A DNA stretch of 64,000 nt, from NCBI RefSeq assembly GCF_029360585.1, contig NZ_JAQZSJ010000001.1:372001-436000 (forward strand), written 5' to 3'. Both the position numbers and the translations under genes were made by a program. The notes beneath the pieces were generated by a model. That model saw nothing but the letters and a program-made list of their open reading frames with translations, had not been told where the DNA came from and searched no databases. Of this stretch, positions 55,971 to 63,225 are shown one piece after another. Numbering within the stretch: the stretch's first letter is position 1; every line of letters begins with the position of its first letter. This DNA is from Cohnella caldifontis (GTDB taxonomy: Bacteria; Bacillota; Bacilli; Paenibacillales; Paenibacillaceae).

Positions 55971-56701
55971 TCGGTTTCCCCTTCCGCCGAGATCGGTACG
56001 GACAGCGCGCCCCGCAACGCATCGGCCAACGGCTCTTGCCGGGCGCTGACCGAAACTTGGCCGCCGGCTCCGCGGATCGCGCGGATCAGCGATTCGAGAG
56101 CGGAGCCCAGTTCGGGGCGGCAACGTTCCGCGTCTCCGAACCGGAACGCGAGATCGAGCGGCTTCACGAATAAGAGGCCTTGGACGGCGGCCTGCAGCTC
56201 GGGGTACGGACCCGGTCGCATCGGATCCAGCAGCCGGACGGAGAATTGCCCGTTCCGGTTATCGACGCGGAAATATTCCACGGAGGCCGAAACGGAAGTT
56301 TCGCCCGTGCCGGTTGACCGACCCGAAGGCGCCTCCGCGGCTTCGCCGAGGATCCGGCCGACCGCGGCGAGCAGCTTGTCCGCCGTGATCGGCTTGATCA
56401 AGTATTGCTTGGCGCCGTTCTCCATCGCCTCGAACAGCATGCTGCGCTGATCGAACGCGCTGATGACGAGAATCCGCGCTCCCGGATCTTCCCTCACGAT
56501 CCGTTTCACGGCCTCGAGCCCGTCCATGACCGGCATCGTGATGTCCATCGTCACCAGATCCGGGCGGTGCCTGCGGTACGCCGCCAGCGCCTCCTCCCCG
56601 TTGGCGGCTTCCGCCGCGACGGCGTAGCCCGCTTGGGTCAAAATTGCGTTCAGGTTTCTTCTCATGATGGGGGAGTCGTCGGTGACGAGTATGCGTTTCA
56701 A
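55967..56701 (-). CDS. Response regulator with C-terminal STAS-like domain (first gene of the operon)
   Basis: Seen: 244 aa; receiver MKRILVTDDSPIMRRNLNAI with D53 in LVTMDITMPVMDG, KPIT; low-complexity linker; C-terminal domain with RVDNRNGQFSVRLLDP and ELQAAVQGLLFVKPLDLAFR. Start is TTG at 56701 after GAGAGG; the paralogue at 51120 has ATG at the same place. The frame continues 51 nt upstream without support. The C-terminal domain diverges more than the receiver, suggesting the two copies share a kinase but have different partners. Confidence 0.84.
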   Translation of the reverse strand: MKRILVTDDSPIMRRNLNAILTQAGYAVAAEAANGEEALAAYRRHRPDLVTMDITMPVMDGLEAVKRIVREDPGARILVISAFDQRSMLFEAMENGAKQYLIKPITADKLLAAVGRILGEAAEAPSGRSTGTGETSVSASVEYFRVDNRNGQFSVRLLDPMRPGPYPELQAAVQGLLFVKPLDLAFRFGDAERCRPELGSALESLIRAIRGAGGQVSVSARQEPLADALRGALSVPISAEGETE

Positions 56702-56733
56702 AGGGGAGCCTCTCTTCCATATCTTGTCTCTCC

Positions 56734-56762
56734 ATTGTATATGGCCCGACAAGAAGTGACAA
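56734..56762 (-). promoter_or_regulatory. Promoter of the kinase/cyclase operon
   Basis: TTGTCA (56762-56757), 17-nt spacer, TACAAT (56739-56734), 33 nt before the TTG start. Confidence 0.8.
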
Positions 56763-56775
56763 TCTTCCAGCGCGC

Positions 56776-56804
56776 AAAAAAACCGCCATCTTCCGACGGC
56801 GGGT
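56776..56804 (-). terminator. Terminator of the GGDEF gene
   Basis: ACCCGCC-GTCGGAAGAT-GGCGGTTTTTTT on the minus strand. 56805-56905 has nothing else visible. Confidence 0.75.
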
Positions 56805-56905
56805 GAGACGCGGAAACAGATTCCGCTGCGATGATAAGAGCTTTCCGTTTATTGCCGGAGCAGCCGTTCCCCGGCGAACTCCGGTTCCCGGCGCGAGGGG
56901 ATCCG

Positions 56906-57763
56906 TCACCCCGCGTAAACGAGCACGCCTCGCTTGGATCCTCTCTTGATCTGGTACATGGCGGCATCCGCCCGCTGGATGTAATCCTGCAGAGAATCGG
57001 CCTCCAGGCAAACCCCGATGGACGCGGAAACCTGAAGCAGTGCGCGCCCGATCCGCAATGGCCGCGACAGGCGTACCAGCAGCTGATCGACCGCCTGCAA
57101 AGCCGTCTCTTCCACGCCGTTCGGAATGATGATGACGAATTCGTCTCCGGCGTAGCGGAAGGCAAGTGCGCCGTATGGGGCGGTCACTTCCCGAAGCATG
57201 CCGCCCACCTCGCGGAGCACTTCGTCGCCGGTGTCGCGGCCGTACCGGTCGTTAATGCGCTGAAAATCGTCCAGATCCAAAAATACGACGGCTTTCGGAG
57301 CCTGGCTCGGGAGAAGATAATAAAGCGCTTCCGCGTATTTCCTGCGGTAAACCCCGGTCAGCTCGTCGAATTTGATCCTGTCTTCCGCCTCGATCAACCG
57401 GCCGATGAGTTCGGCCATCCGCTCCAGCAGGTGGGCGTCGTCCCTTTGAAACGCGCGCTTGCGGTCCAAAGCGCAAATCTGGCCGAAAACGCGGTTTTTC
57501 CCGAGAACGATAGGAAAAGCCATCCGGTGGGAGGCGCGGCCGTTCACCAGGCTTTCCATGTCCGCAAGAGAAAGCGTTGCTCCCTCCTCGACCAGTTTTT
57601 CCCCGGAGTTCCATGCGCTTAGGATCAAGTAGGATTCACCCGACAGCGCAGCCAGGAAGAAGGTATTGCACGGGATGATTTCATGCAGGGTGAGAAAAAA
57701 GCTGTTTACGGCCTCACGCAGCAGATGGTATTCCGACGTTGGATTCTGGAAACCTGCTCTCAT
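56906..57763 (-). CDS. GAF-GGDEF diguanylate cyclase
   Basis: Makes c-di-GMP in the cytoplasm. Seen: 285 aa; N-terminal GAF-like domain 1-125 (FFLAALSGESYLILSAWNSG; FGQICALDRKRAFQRDDA), GGDEF domain about 130-285 starting DELTGVYRRKYAEAL, with DLDDFQRINDRYGRDTGDEV and active loop RYAGDEF (205-209, AGDEF variant still with the catalytic Asp-Glu). No RxxD inhibitory site at the usual place. Ribosome binding site AAGGGGA. Preceded by a GEMM riboswitch, so its synthesis is probably limited by its own product. Soluble; the GAF ligand is unknown. Confidence 0.92.
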   Translation of the reverse strand: MRAGFQNPTSEYHLLREAVNSFFLTLHEIIPCNTFFLAALSGESYLILSAWNSGEKLVEEGATLSLADMESLVNGRASHRMAFPIVLGKNRVFGQICALDRKRAFQRDDAHLLERMAELIGRLIEAEDRIKFDELTGVYRRKYAEALYYLLPSQAPKAVVFLDLDDFQRINDRYGRDTGDEVLREVGGMLREVTAPYGALAFRYAGDEFVIIIPNGVEETALQAVDQLLVRLSRPLRIGRALLQVSASIGVCLEADSLQDYIQRADAAMYQIKRGSKRGVLVYAG

Positions 57764-57794
57764 GTGGAATTCCCCTTATCCGATATGCTTGGCC

Positions 57795-57930
57795 GAAAAT
57801 AGAAAAGCCCATCCCGAGAAGAATGGACAGGTGGAGCCCTGCCATTTTCGGCAACCCAGCCGCCATAGAATGTCCTTAGGCCTGTGGTTTTGCGCCCTTG
57901 CCTTTCGGCAAGTTTGCCCTTTCGTATGGC
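57795..57930 (-). ncRNA. GEMM (c-di-GMP-I type) riboswitch with intrinsic terminator
   Basis: Minus strand, upstream of the GGDEF gene. Aptamer 57930-57841: P1 arms GCCAU/AUGGC; AGGGCAAACUUGCC-GAAA-GGCAAGG, a stem capped by the GAAA tetraloop; GCGCAAAACC; CAGGCCUAA receptor; GGCGGCUGGGUUGCC. These match GEMM-I landmarks in order. Terminator: GUCCAUUC / GGAUGGGC (57828-57807) then UUUUCUAUUUU. AAUGG of the 3' P1 arm can instead pair with CCAUU of the terminator, so ligand binding should free the terminator: an OFF switch. c-di-GMP versus cGAMP preference cannot be settled by eye. Confidence 0.88.
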
Positions 57931-57997
57931 CATTGCAATCGAAATGATATTGGAAACTCAGCCGTTCTATCTTTACCCCCGATCGGTCGGTTTTGAA

Positions 57998-58540
57998 TCA
58001 AGGCTTGTCAGCGAACTCGATAAACTCGCCGGGATGGTTCCGGATTCGGGTTGCGATCCGTCGACGCAGCTCGGGCACTTGCTGTTGAAAAGTTCGGAAA
58101 GCCTCGGCGAAAGGGGCCGCCAGTCGGGAATCGGTGTAAATGAAGGTAGAGGGAGAGTCGTCTTCCTGGCCGGATTCCGGGTCAGAAGGTTCGCGCGAGG
58201 CCCGTTCGACCGCTTCCAGCGCGTTCAGGACCGATCCGCCGCCGAACGACGCCAGCGCACGCTTGATACCGGACCACAGGTTGTCGCGCGGCAGAAAGTA
58301 AGAGGTCCACCATCTGAAATCGTCGGCCGATTTCGTGGCGTGAAGTTCGTAGATGCGGTAGAAAAGCAAGTCTCTCTGAGGCGGGGTTAGCCATTCCAGT
58401 CGATCCGCCCGTACTTCGCCATCCGACATGTCCGCCGATCGGACCGTCTCGAACGCCGATTGGGCGCATGCAGCGATCAATGCGTCGTCATCCATCGATT
58501 GGAACGCCTGATTGTCCAGCTTGGTCAGCAAGGAGTTCAC
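57998..58540 (-). CDS. Uncharacterised protein with DMP19-like segment
   Basis: 180 aa, soluble. MNSLLTKLDNQAFQSMDDDA at the N-terminus, then WLTPPQRDLLFYRIYELHAT and DDFRWWTSYFLPRDNLWSGI, which loosely recalls DMP19/DUF4375 proteins; an acidic disordered linker (SREPSDPESGQEDDSPS) precedes a helical C-terminus with FQQQVPELRRRIATRI. The ribosome binding site region GGAGAGTGAACTCC... is acceptable. No family assigned with confidence. Ends 67 nt before the riboswitch. Confidence 0.6.
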   Translation of the reverse strand: MNSLLTKLDNQAFQSMDDDALIAACAQSAFETVRSADMSDGEVRADRLEWLTPPQRDLLFYRIYELHATKSADDFRWWTSYFLPRDNLWSGIKRALASFGGGSVLNALEAVERASREPSDPESGQEDDSPSTFIYTDSRLAAPFAEAFRTFQQQVPELRRRIATRIRNHPGEFIEFADKP

Positions 58541-58619
58541 TCTCCTCCAGCAGGACGGTCAAGCCGCCGCGAGGCTGCCTTCAGTGTACCAAAGTCAGCC
58601 CCCCGATGGCAATCGTCTC

Positions 58620-59855
58620 CTAAAACGCCCAATTTCCTTTGCGGAATATCGGCTCCCGGTTACCGTCCGCGAATTCGCCGTCGATATCCAAATTTTCCGA
58701 ACCGATCATGAAATCGACATGCGTAAGGCTGACGTTAAGACCCGCTGCTTGCCTCTCTTCCACGCTCATGGCTACGCCATTCTCCAGGCAGAACGGAAAC
58801 GCTTGCCCGATGGCCAAGTGGCAAGAAGCGTTCTCGTCGTATAACGTCTGGTAAAAAATCAGGTTCGACTCGGAGATCGGGGATCGATGGGGGACAAGCG
58901 CGACTTCGCCCAAATGCAAAGCTCCCTCGTCGACTTCCAGCATCGCCTTCAGCGCATCCTGGCCTTTCTCCGCCCGGTAATCCGTCACGCGGCCGTTCTC
59001 GAAAGTCAGCGTGAAATTCTCGATGACGTTGCCCCGGTAACTGAGCGGCTTCGTGCTCGTGACGTATCCGCTGGTTCCGTCCCGACGGGGGGACGTGAAC
59101 ACTTCCTCCGTCGGGATGTTCGGAAGAAACGGAACCCCGCGCTCCGTGACGGCCGACCCTCCGGCCCAAACATGGCCTGCCGGAAGCTCGACCGTAAGTT
59201 CCGTGCCCGGCGCCCGGTAAATCAGTTTCCGGTACTGCTTGCGGGTCAGGATCTCCCTGCGGCGGTGGAGCGACGCGTCGTGTTCTTGCCAATCGCGGAC
59301 CGGATCTTCTCCATCCGCTCTGGCGGTTTTCAGAATCGCATCCCACAAGGCGTCTACCGCCTTCTGACTATCAAGCCCGGGAAATACCTTCGCGGCCCAC
59401 GCGGGCGAAGGGACGCCGACGATGGCCCAGGAAATTTTATTCGATGTCGTGTACCCGCGCCATTTGGCAAGCGCTTGTCCGGAAGCTTTGGAGAAAGCGG
59501 CGATTCTCCCGGCCGGCGTTTCCTTCAGAAGCTCGGGGTCGCTGGATATGATGGACAAATACGCACCGTTGTCCTCGGCGTTCTCCTCCAGCGCCTTCAC
59601 GCGCCAGGACGGATACTGCCCGAATATCTCGTCGGGCGCCATCTTGTATTTCAGTTGCGTGACCGCGTCGTCGTACCATTCCACTTGGACGTCTTTCGCT
59701 CCGGCTTCGTAACATTTGCGAACGACCGACCGCACGAACTCGGGCGCGTGAATCGGAGCATGGATCCAGACCGGTTGTCCGGGCTGCACGTTCAATCCCA
59801 CTCGCACGGCGATCTCCGCATACTGTTCAATTTTGGCATTCCGTTCAAGTCCCAT
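58620..59855 (-). CDS. Aminopeptidase, M29 family (AmpS/PepS-like)
   Basis: Metal-dependent cytoplasmic aminopeptidase. Seen: 411 aa; NAKIEQYAEIAVRVGLNVQP-type N-terminus, VTERGVPFLPNIPTEEVFTS with a metal-ligand Glu, ISESNLIFYQTLYDENASCH then LAIGQAF (Glu, His ligands), and the C-terminal THVDFMIGSENLDIDG (His, Asp). ATG at 59855 after GGGAGGATCCTCG; a second ATG 15 nt upstream is disfavoured. Monocistronic. 59856-59999 shows no feature. Confidence 0.92.
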   Translation of the reverse strand: MGLERNAKIEQYAEIAVRVGLNVQPGQPVWIHAPIHAPEFVRSVVRKCYEAGAKDVQVEWYDDAVTQLKYKMAPDEIFGQYPSWRVKALEENAEDNGAYLSIISSDPELLKETPAGRIAAFSKASGQALAKWRGYTTSNKISWAIVGVPSPAWAAKVFPGLDSQKAVDALWDAILKTARADGEDPVRDWQEHDASLHRRREILTRKQYRKLIYRAPGTELTVELPAGHVWAGGSAVTERGVPFLPNIPTEEVFTSPRRDGTSGYVTSTKPLSYRGNVIENFTLTFENGRVTDYRAEKGQDALKAMLEVDEGALHLGEVALVPHRSPISESNLIFYQTLYDENASCHLAIGQAFPFCLENGVAMSVEERQAAGLNVSLTHVDFMIGSENLDIDGEFADGNREPIFRKGNWAF

Positions 59856-59999
59856 CGAGGATCCTCCCATTTGGGGAAATACATGATTTTGTTTTCGGGT
59901 GAAGCACCTTCATCTTACACGCCGACGAACGGTGATTTCAACCGAAGCCGTCATCGCTTCCCGGCAAATTCAAAAGGAGGAGCGACGGCTCCCCCACGG

Positions 60000-61850
60000 T
60001 TAATCGTCATGATCCCCCTCCGCCGTAACGGCTGCTTCGGCTTCCGACAGCTTTCCCTCCATATAGCCGATGAACTGCGCGGCAAGCTCCGGATCGAACT
60101 GCGTACCCGCGCATCTGTGGATTTCTTGCAGCGCATCGGAGTACGATTTCGTTTCCTGGTACGGCCTTTCCGTCGTCATGGCATCGAAGGAATCGATTAT
60201 GGAAAGCAGCCGCGCCTGTTTCGGGATTTCCTCTCCTTTCAATCCGTTCGGATATCCTTTGCCGTCGAAGCGTTCATGATGGAATTCGACCATCGGGATC
60301 AAATCCTTGAATTTGGGCGTGACCGAGACGATTTCCTTGCCCCAAAGCACGTGTTTCTTGACGATCTCCCACTCGTCTCCGGTCAGCTTGCTTTTTTTGT
60401 TCAGAATATCCCGGGGAATTTCCAACTTGCCGATGTCATGGATCAAAGCCCCGAGCACGAGTTGTCTCCGGTCTTCCCCGCGGAGTTTCAAATACTCCGC
60501 CATTTCCATGGCATAAGCGAATACCCGTTTGGAGTGCTTGTATGTATATACGTCTTTGTAAAGAAATATTTTGACCTGCTGCTCCAGTTCGTAGATGTCG
60601 TTCTCCAGCATCGGAGGCAGGCGGCTTTCTTCCCCGTAAATGAACACCGTGTTCTTGCCCTTGGCTTTCGCGGCGTACAGCGCCCGATCCGCCCAATCGA
60701 TCAATTGGGACTTGTCGTACGTCTCGCGGCTGATTTCCAGGATCCCGGCGGAGAACGATACGCAGCCATGCGGGAAAACTTCCACGCCTTCGAATGGCGT
60801 GTCGTTCACCTGCTTGCGGAACGCGTCCATAAAAGACCGGGCCTGCTCTTTGGCGAAACCGGGCATGATGATCGCGAATTCCTCTCCGCCGTAGCGGGCG
60901 GCGAACAGTCCCTTGGGCTCGCAGTGGGATTTGACCATCTGCCCGAAAAAGCCGAGCAGCTTGTCTCCCTTCGGGTGCCCGAACGCATCGTTGTATTTCT
61001 TGAAGTCGTCCAGGTCGATCATGACGAGGGACAAAGGCTGCCCCTGTTCCCTCGACTGCCTCATATATTCATCCAGCTTCTCTTCGAAGTAACTGTGGCT
61101 GTACAGCCCGGTCCGCAAGTCCGTATTCGCTTTCTCGGTGACCTCGTTGTACATCTTGAAAAGCTGCCTGAAAAGATGGGACAGCACCATTCCGATAGCC
61201 AAGAAAAGAAAAAGCCCGAACGATCGATTGTTAACGATCATGATTACAAGTACGATAGAAAGCAATAAAGTACTTAAGTAAGCGAAAACAACATCCGACA
61301 AAAACCCTTTAATGATTTCATATAATCTGCCTTTATAAAGCAAGAGATAATATAAACCGATGATCAAACTATTTACTACAAAATAAATGAACAATGCGAA
61401 GAGGTACGCGGTCAAATGTTGAAGGTTAAATGCACCCGTAGTTCCTCCAAACCATGAATATACGGCTGAGGAACACAGAATCATGAATGTGTAAGCGGAA
61501 AAATTCAACAAATGTTTCCACCAAACAATCGCACGATTATGCATAAAACTGACCACAGAAGCTAGAGCTAAAACAAACAGAGTGAGATTAGTCCCGAATG
61601 AAAATAGGGCGGCCAAATATACAGAGGAATCCATGGACAGCCGGTGTCCTTCCGGCGGTATTTGAAACGTATAATGCTCCAATATCAACACAGCAGCAAC
61701 CATCGAATAAATCATAACCCAATCGGACATTGAGTAGTCCGGGAGATGATGATATTGGATTGACATGAAAAGAAGTATGCCCCAGAGACATACGAAAAAA
61801 GTATACGTATATACCGGTTTACGGAGGTTGGAATACCACTGCACAATCAT
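60000..61850 (-). CDS. Membrane GGDEF-HD-GYP protein
   Basis: Bifunctional c-di-GMP enzyme candidate. Seen: 616 aa; seven or so membrane spans in 1-230 with almost no soluble loop; GGDEF domain about 240-405 (DLDDFKKYNDAFGHPKGDKL, active loop GGEEF 321-325); HD-GYP domain about 430-600 with HDIGK (471-475) and HHERFDGKGYP (GYP 532-534). Both catalytic sets look intact. The 5' third is clearly AT-richer than the catalytic part and than flanking genes. It lies 68 nt after a small-peptide gene, with a terminator hairpin in between; start codon ATG after GAAGGGATG. Confidence 0.92.
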   Translation of the reverse strand: MIVQWYSNLRKPVYTYTFFVCLWGILLFMSIQYHHLPDYSMSDWVMIYSMVAAVLILEHYTFQIPPEGHRLSMDSSVYLAALFSFGTNLTLFVLALASVVSFMHNRAIVWWKHLLNFSAYTFMILCSSAVYSWFGGTTGAFNLQHLTAYLFALFIYFVVNSLIIGLYYLLLYKGRLYEIIKGFLSDVVFAYLSTLLLSIVLVIMIVNNRSFGLFLFLAIGMVLSHLFRQLFKMYNEVTEKANTDLRTGLYSHSYFEEKLDEYMRQSREQGQPLSLVMIDLDDFKKYNDAFGHPKGDKLLGFFGQMVKSHCEPKGLFAARYGGEEFAIIMPGFAKEQARSFMDAFRKQVNDTPFEGVEVFPHGCVSFSAGILEISRETYDKSQLIDWADRALYAAKAKGKNTVFIYGEESRLPPMLENDIYELEQQVKIFLYKDVYTYKHSKRVFAYAMEMAEYLKLRGEDRRQLVLGALIHDIGKLEIPRDILNKKSKLTGDEWEIVKKHVLWGKEIVSVTPKFKDLIPMVEFHHERFDGKGYPNGLKGEEIPKQARLLSIIDSFDAMTTERPYQETKSYSDALQEIHRCAGTQFDPELAAQFIGYMEGKLSEAEAAVTAEGDHDD

Positions 61851-61878
61851 GCACTTTACATCCCTTCGTAATCTCTTC

Positions 61879-61918
61879 TAAAAGATAAGGGAAACAGGAT
61901 CCCCTGTTTCCCTTTATC
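61879..61918 (-). terminator. Intra-operon terminator between peptide gene and GGDEF-HD-GYP gene
   Basis: AAGATAAAGGGAAACAGG / CCTGTTTCCCTTATCTT, about 17 bp with one bulge, then TTTTAG on the minus strand. It directly follows the stop of the 33-aa peptide and ends 28 nt before the next start. Partial read-through would give much peptide mRNA and little enzyme mRNA. Confidence 0.85.
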
Positions 61919-62020
61919 TTATCCGACTTTGAACCCGGATGTAAGTGCAATGACGATCGACGCAACGATTAAAGCGTTGAGTAAGATCTTAGCAATCTTT
62001 GTACCAGTGGTTTTTTTCAT
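61919..62020 (-). CDS. 33-residue hydrophobic peptide, copy 2
   Basis: Start ATG 62020 with GGGGAGGT upstream. Sequence MKKTTGTKIAKILLNALIVA then SIVIALTSGFKVG. Short basic head, one hydrophobic stretch (about 12-27), polar GFKVG end. 24 of 33 residues equal those of the neighbouring peptide and the C-terminal ALTSGFKVG is identical. Not a typical cleavable signal peptide only, since nothing follows. Could be a membrane-inserted regulator, a precursor of a signalling peptide, or a type I-like toxin. Tandem duplication, a good ribosome binding site and a terminator after it argue for a real gene. Confidence 0.8.
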   Translation of the reverse strand: MKKTTGTKIAKILLNALIVASIVIALTSGFKVG

Positions 62021-62040
62021 TCACCAATGACCTCCCCAAC

Positions 62041-62142
62041 TTAACCGACTTTAAAGCCAGAAGTGAGAGCAATAATGACAGAGGCAACGACGAGTGCATT
62101 CAGCAAAATACGGGTAACTTTGATTCCCTCTACTTTTTTCAT
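62041..62142 (-). CDS. 33-residue hydrophobic peptide, copy 1
   Basis: Start ATG 62142 with GAGAGGAGA upstream. Sequence MKKVEGIKVTRILLNALVVA then SVIIALTSGFKVG. Same length and plan as the downstream copy. Substitutions are conservative in the membrane stretch (V/I exchanges) and free in residues 4-11, the pattern expected for selected protein sequence. Lies 25 nt after the DUF5317 gene and 20 nt before copy 2. Function unknown. Confidence 0.8.
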   Translation of the reverse strand: MKKVEGIKVTRILLNALVVASVIIALTSGFKVG

Positions 62143-62167
62143 GAAAAATGTCTCCTCTCAAATTCAT

Positions 62168-62758
62168 TTAATCTATATTATTTTGATTTAACAAAGAAAG
62201 CCCCATTTTACGTGATGCCATTGCATGTTGAAGATAAATAAAAATGCCTACGTTCATTACAACATCGCCAATACTGATTGCCTGTGTTCTTGGATACGGC
62301 TTCGTTAGCGGGATAATATCGCCTAAGAAAGGAAGAACGGTCGAATTGTCGAGCATGGCATGCTTGGTCGAAACGTCGCCGCTCTTCAGCATGTCGACGT
62401 AAATCGGATCCAGAACCGATGCCGCTTCCACCGATACCGGCATTTTGCCGCCGTTGACCAGCATGACCAGAAAGTTCAGCGCGACGCCGGCGAAGATCCA
62501 CCAGAAGCCTTTTTCTTTGCGGTTAATTACCAGAACATATAGCCCCGCTGCATAAACGAGCATGAACATGTAACCGTTGTATTGCTGGATGAAAGATACA
62601 TTGTCATGCAAGAGGTATAGGAGAAACTGGGTCGCCAGCAAAATCGGAAAAATCAAGCCGCCTTTGATCCGGATCTGGGAGAGCGCGGTGATTCCATTCC
62701 GCCAACCGGCGCGAAGGAAACCGACGATCAGCCCGATCACGATACCGTCATAGACCAT
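62168..62758 (-). CDS. DUF5317 integral membrane protein
   Basis: 196 aa, function unknown. Five to six hydrophobic spans, a conserved loop FLVMLVNGGKMPVSVEAASV (about 97-116) and PFLGDIIPLTKPYP before the last span, as in DUF5317 proteins of Clostridia and Bacilli. In other genomes this family tends to accompany HD-GYP proteins (recalled, not checked), which fits the present operon. 18 nt after the HTH gene, 25 nt before the first peptide gene. Confidence 0.82.
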   Translation of the reverse strand: MVYDGIVIGLIVGFLRAGWRNGITALSQIRIKGGLIFPILLATQFLLYLLHDNVSFIQQYNGYMFMLVYAAGLYVLVINRKEKGFWWIFAGVALNFLVMLVNGGKMPVSVEAASVLDPIYVDMLKSGDVSTKHAMLDNSTVLPFLGDIIPLTKPYPRTQAISIGDVVMNVGIFIYLQHAMASRKMGLSLLNQNNID

Positions 62759-62776
62759 CTTCGCAATTCCCTTCGA

Positions 62777-62968
62777 TCAAACTGGACTGGGTACCGCCGC
62801 TTTCCGAAGACCGGGATTCGGCTGGTTTCTTTCCAACACGTAAGTCTTGCCGATTTTGCGGCAGTTCACTTTCCCCTCGCGGCACAATCGTTTCACGTGG
62901 TCCTGATGGACGCCCCAAAGCCTGGAGGCTTCTTCGGTGGACATGATCTCGTTGAGCGGACTCAACAT
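62777..62968 (-). CDS. Excisionase-type small HTH protein
   Basis: 63 aa, one winged HTH of the HTH_17/excisionase type: MSTEEASRLWGVHQDHVKRL then CREGKVNCRKIGKTYVLERN (about 9-48). Starts at ATG 62968 after AGGAGGGGAG. First gene of the peptide operon with a consensus promoter 87 nt upstream. No integrase nearby, so a regulator rather than a phage excisionase is likely. Confidence 0.8.
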   Translation of the reverse strand: MLSPLNEIMSTEEASRLWGVHQDHVKRLCREGKVNCRKIGKTYVLERNQPNPGLRKAAVPSPV

Positions 62969-63054
62969 CTCCCCTCCTTTGATCGAAAGAGAGGTCGGTG
63001 TCTCCGGAAGGAATCTCTCAAACTCTGAGTCTCTCTTTTTTCCTTCACGACCAA

Positions 63055-63083
63055 ATTATAGAATGTCCGACAACGGACGTCAA
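63055..63083 (-). promoter_or_regulatory. Promoter of the HTH-DUF5317-peptide operon, with structured leader
   Basis: TTGACG (63083-63078), 17-nt spacer, TATAAT (63060-63055): near-consensus sigma-A. GTCCGTTGTCGGAC in the spacer is a palindrome (GTCCG-TTGT-CGGAC) and may be an operator. The leader can form AAAGAGAG / CTCTCTTT around an inner hairpin before the ribosome binding site. Confidence 0.85.
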
Positions 63084-63225
63084 CAATTTTTTCGAATATT
63101 CTTCCAAATTTATTATAACCAAAGAAAAAAGACCCCGTAACCGAGGTCTTTCGAAGCGCTCGCGGCTGGCTTTTCCCGTCGAAATCGACGGATTCATCCA
63201 GTTGCGTTATAGGTACTTGGAATCA

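Noticed and set aside
62777..62968. Prophage or integrative element
   Set aside because: The excisionase-type HTH has no integrase, attachment-site repeats or phage genes around it.
62969..63050. Riboswitch in the leader of the HTH gene
   Set aside because: A stem AAAGAGAG/CTCTCTTT can form, but none of the conserved motifs of GEMM or other known classes is present.
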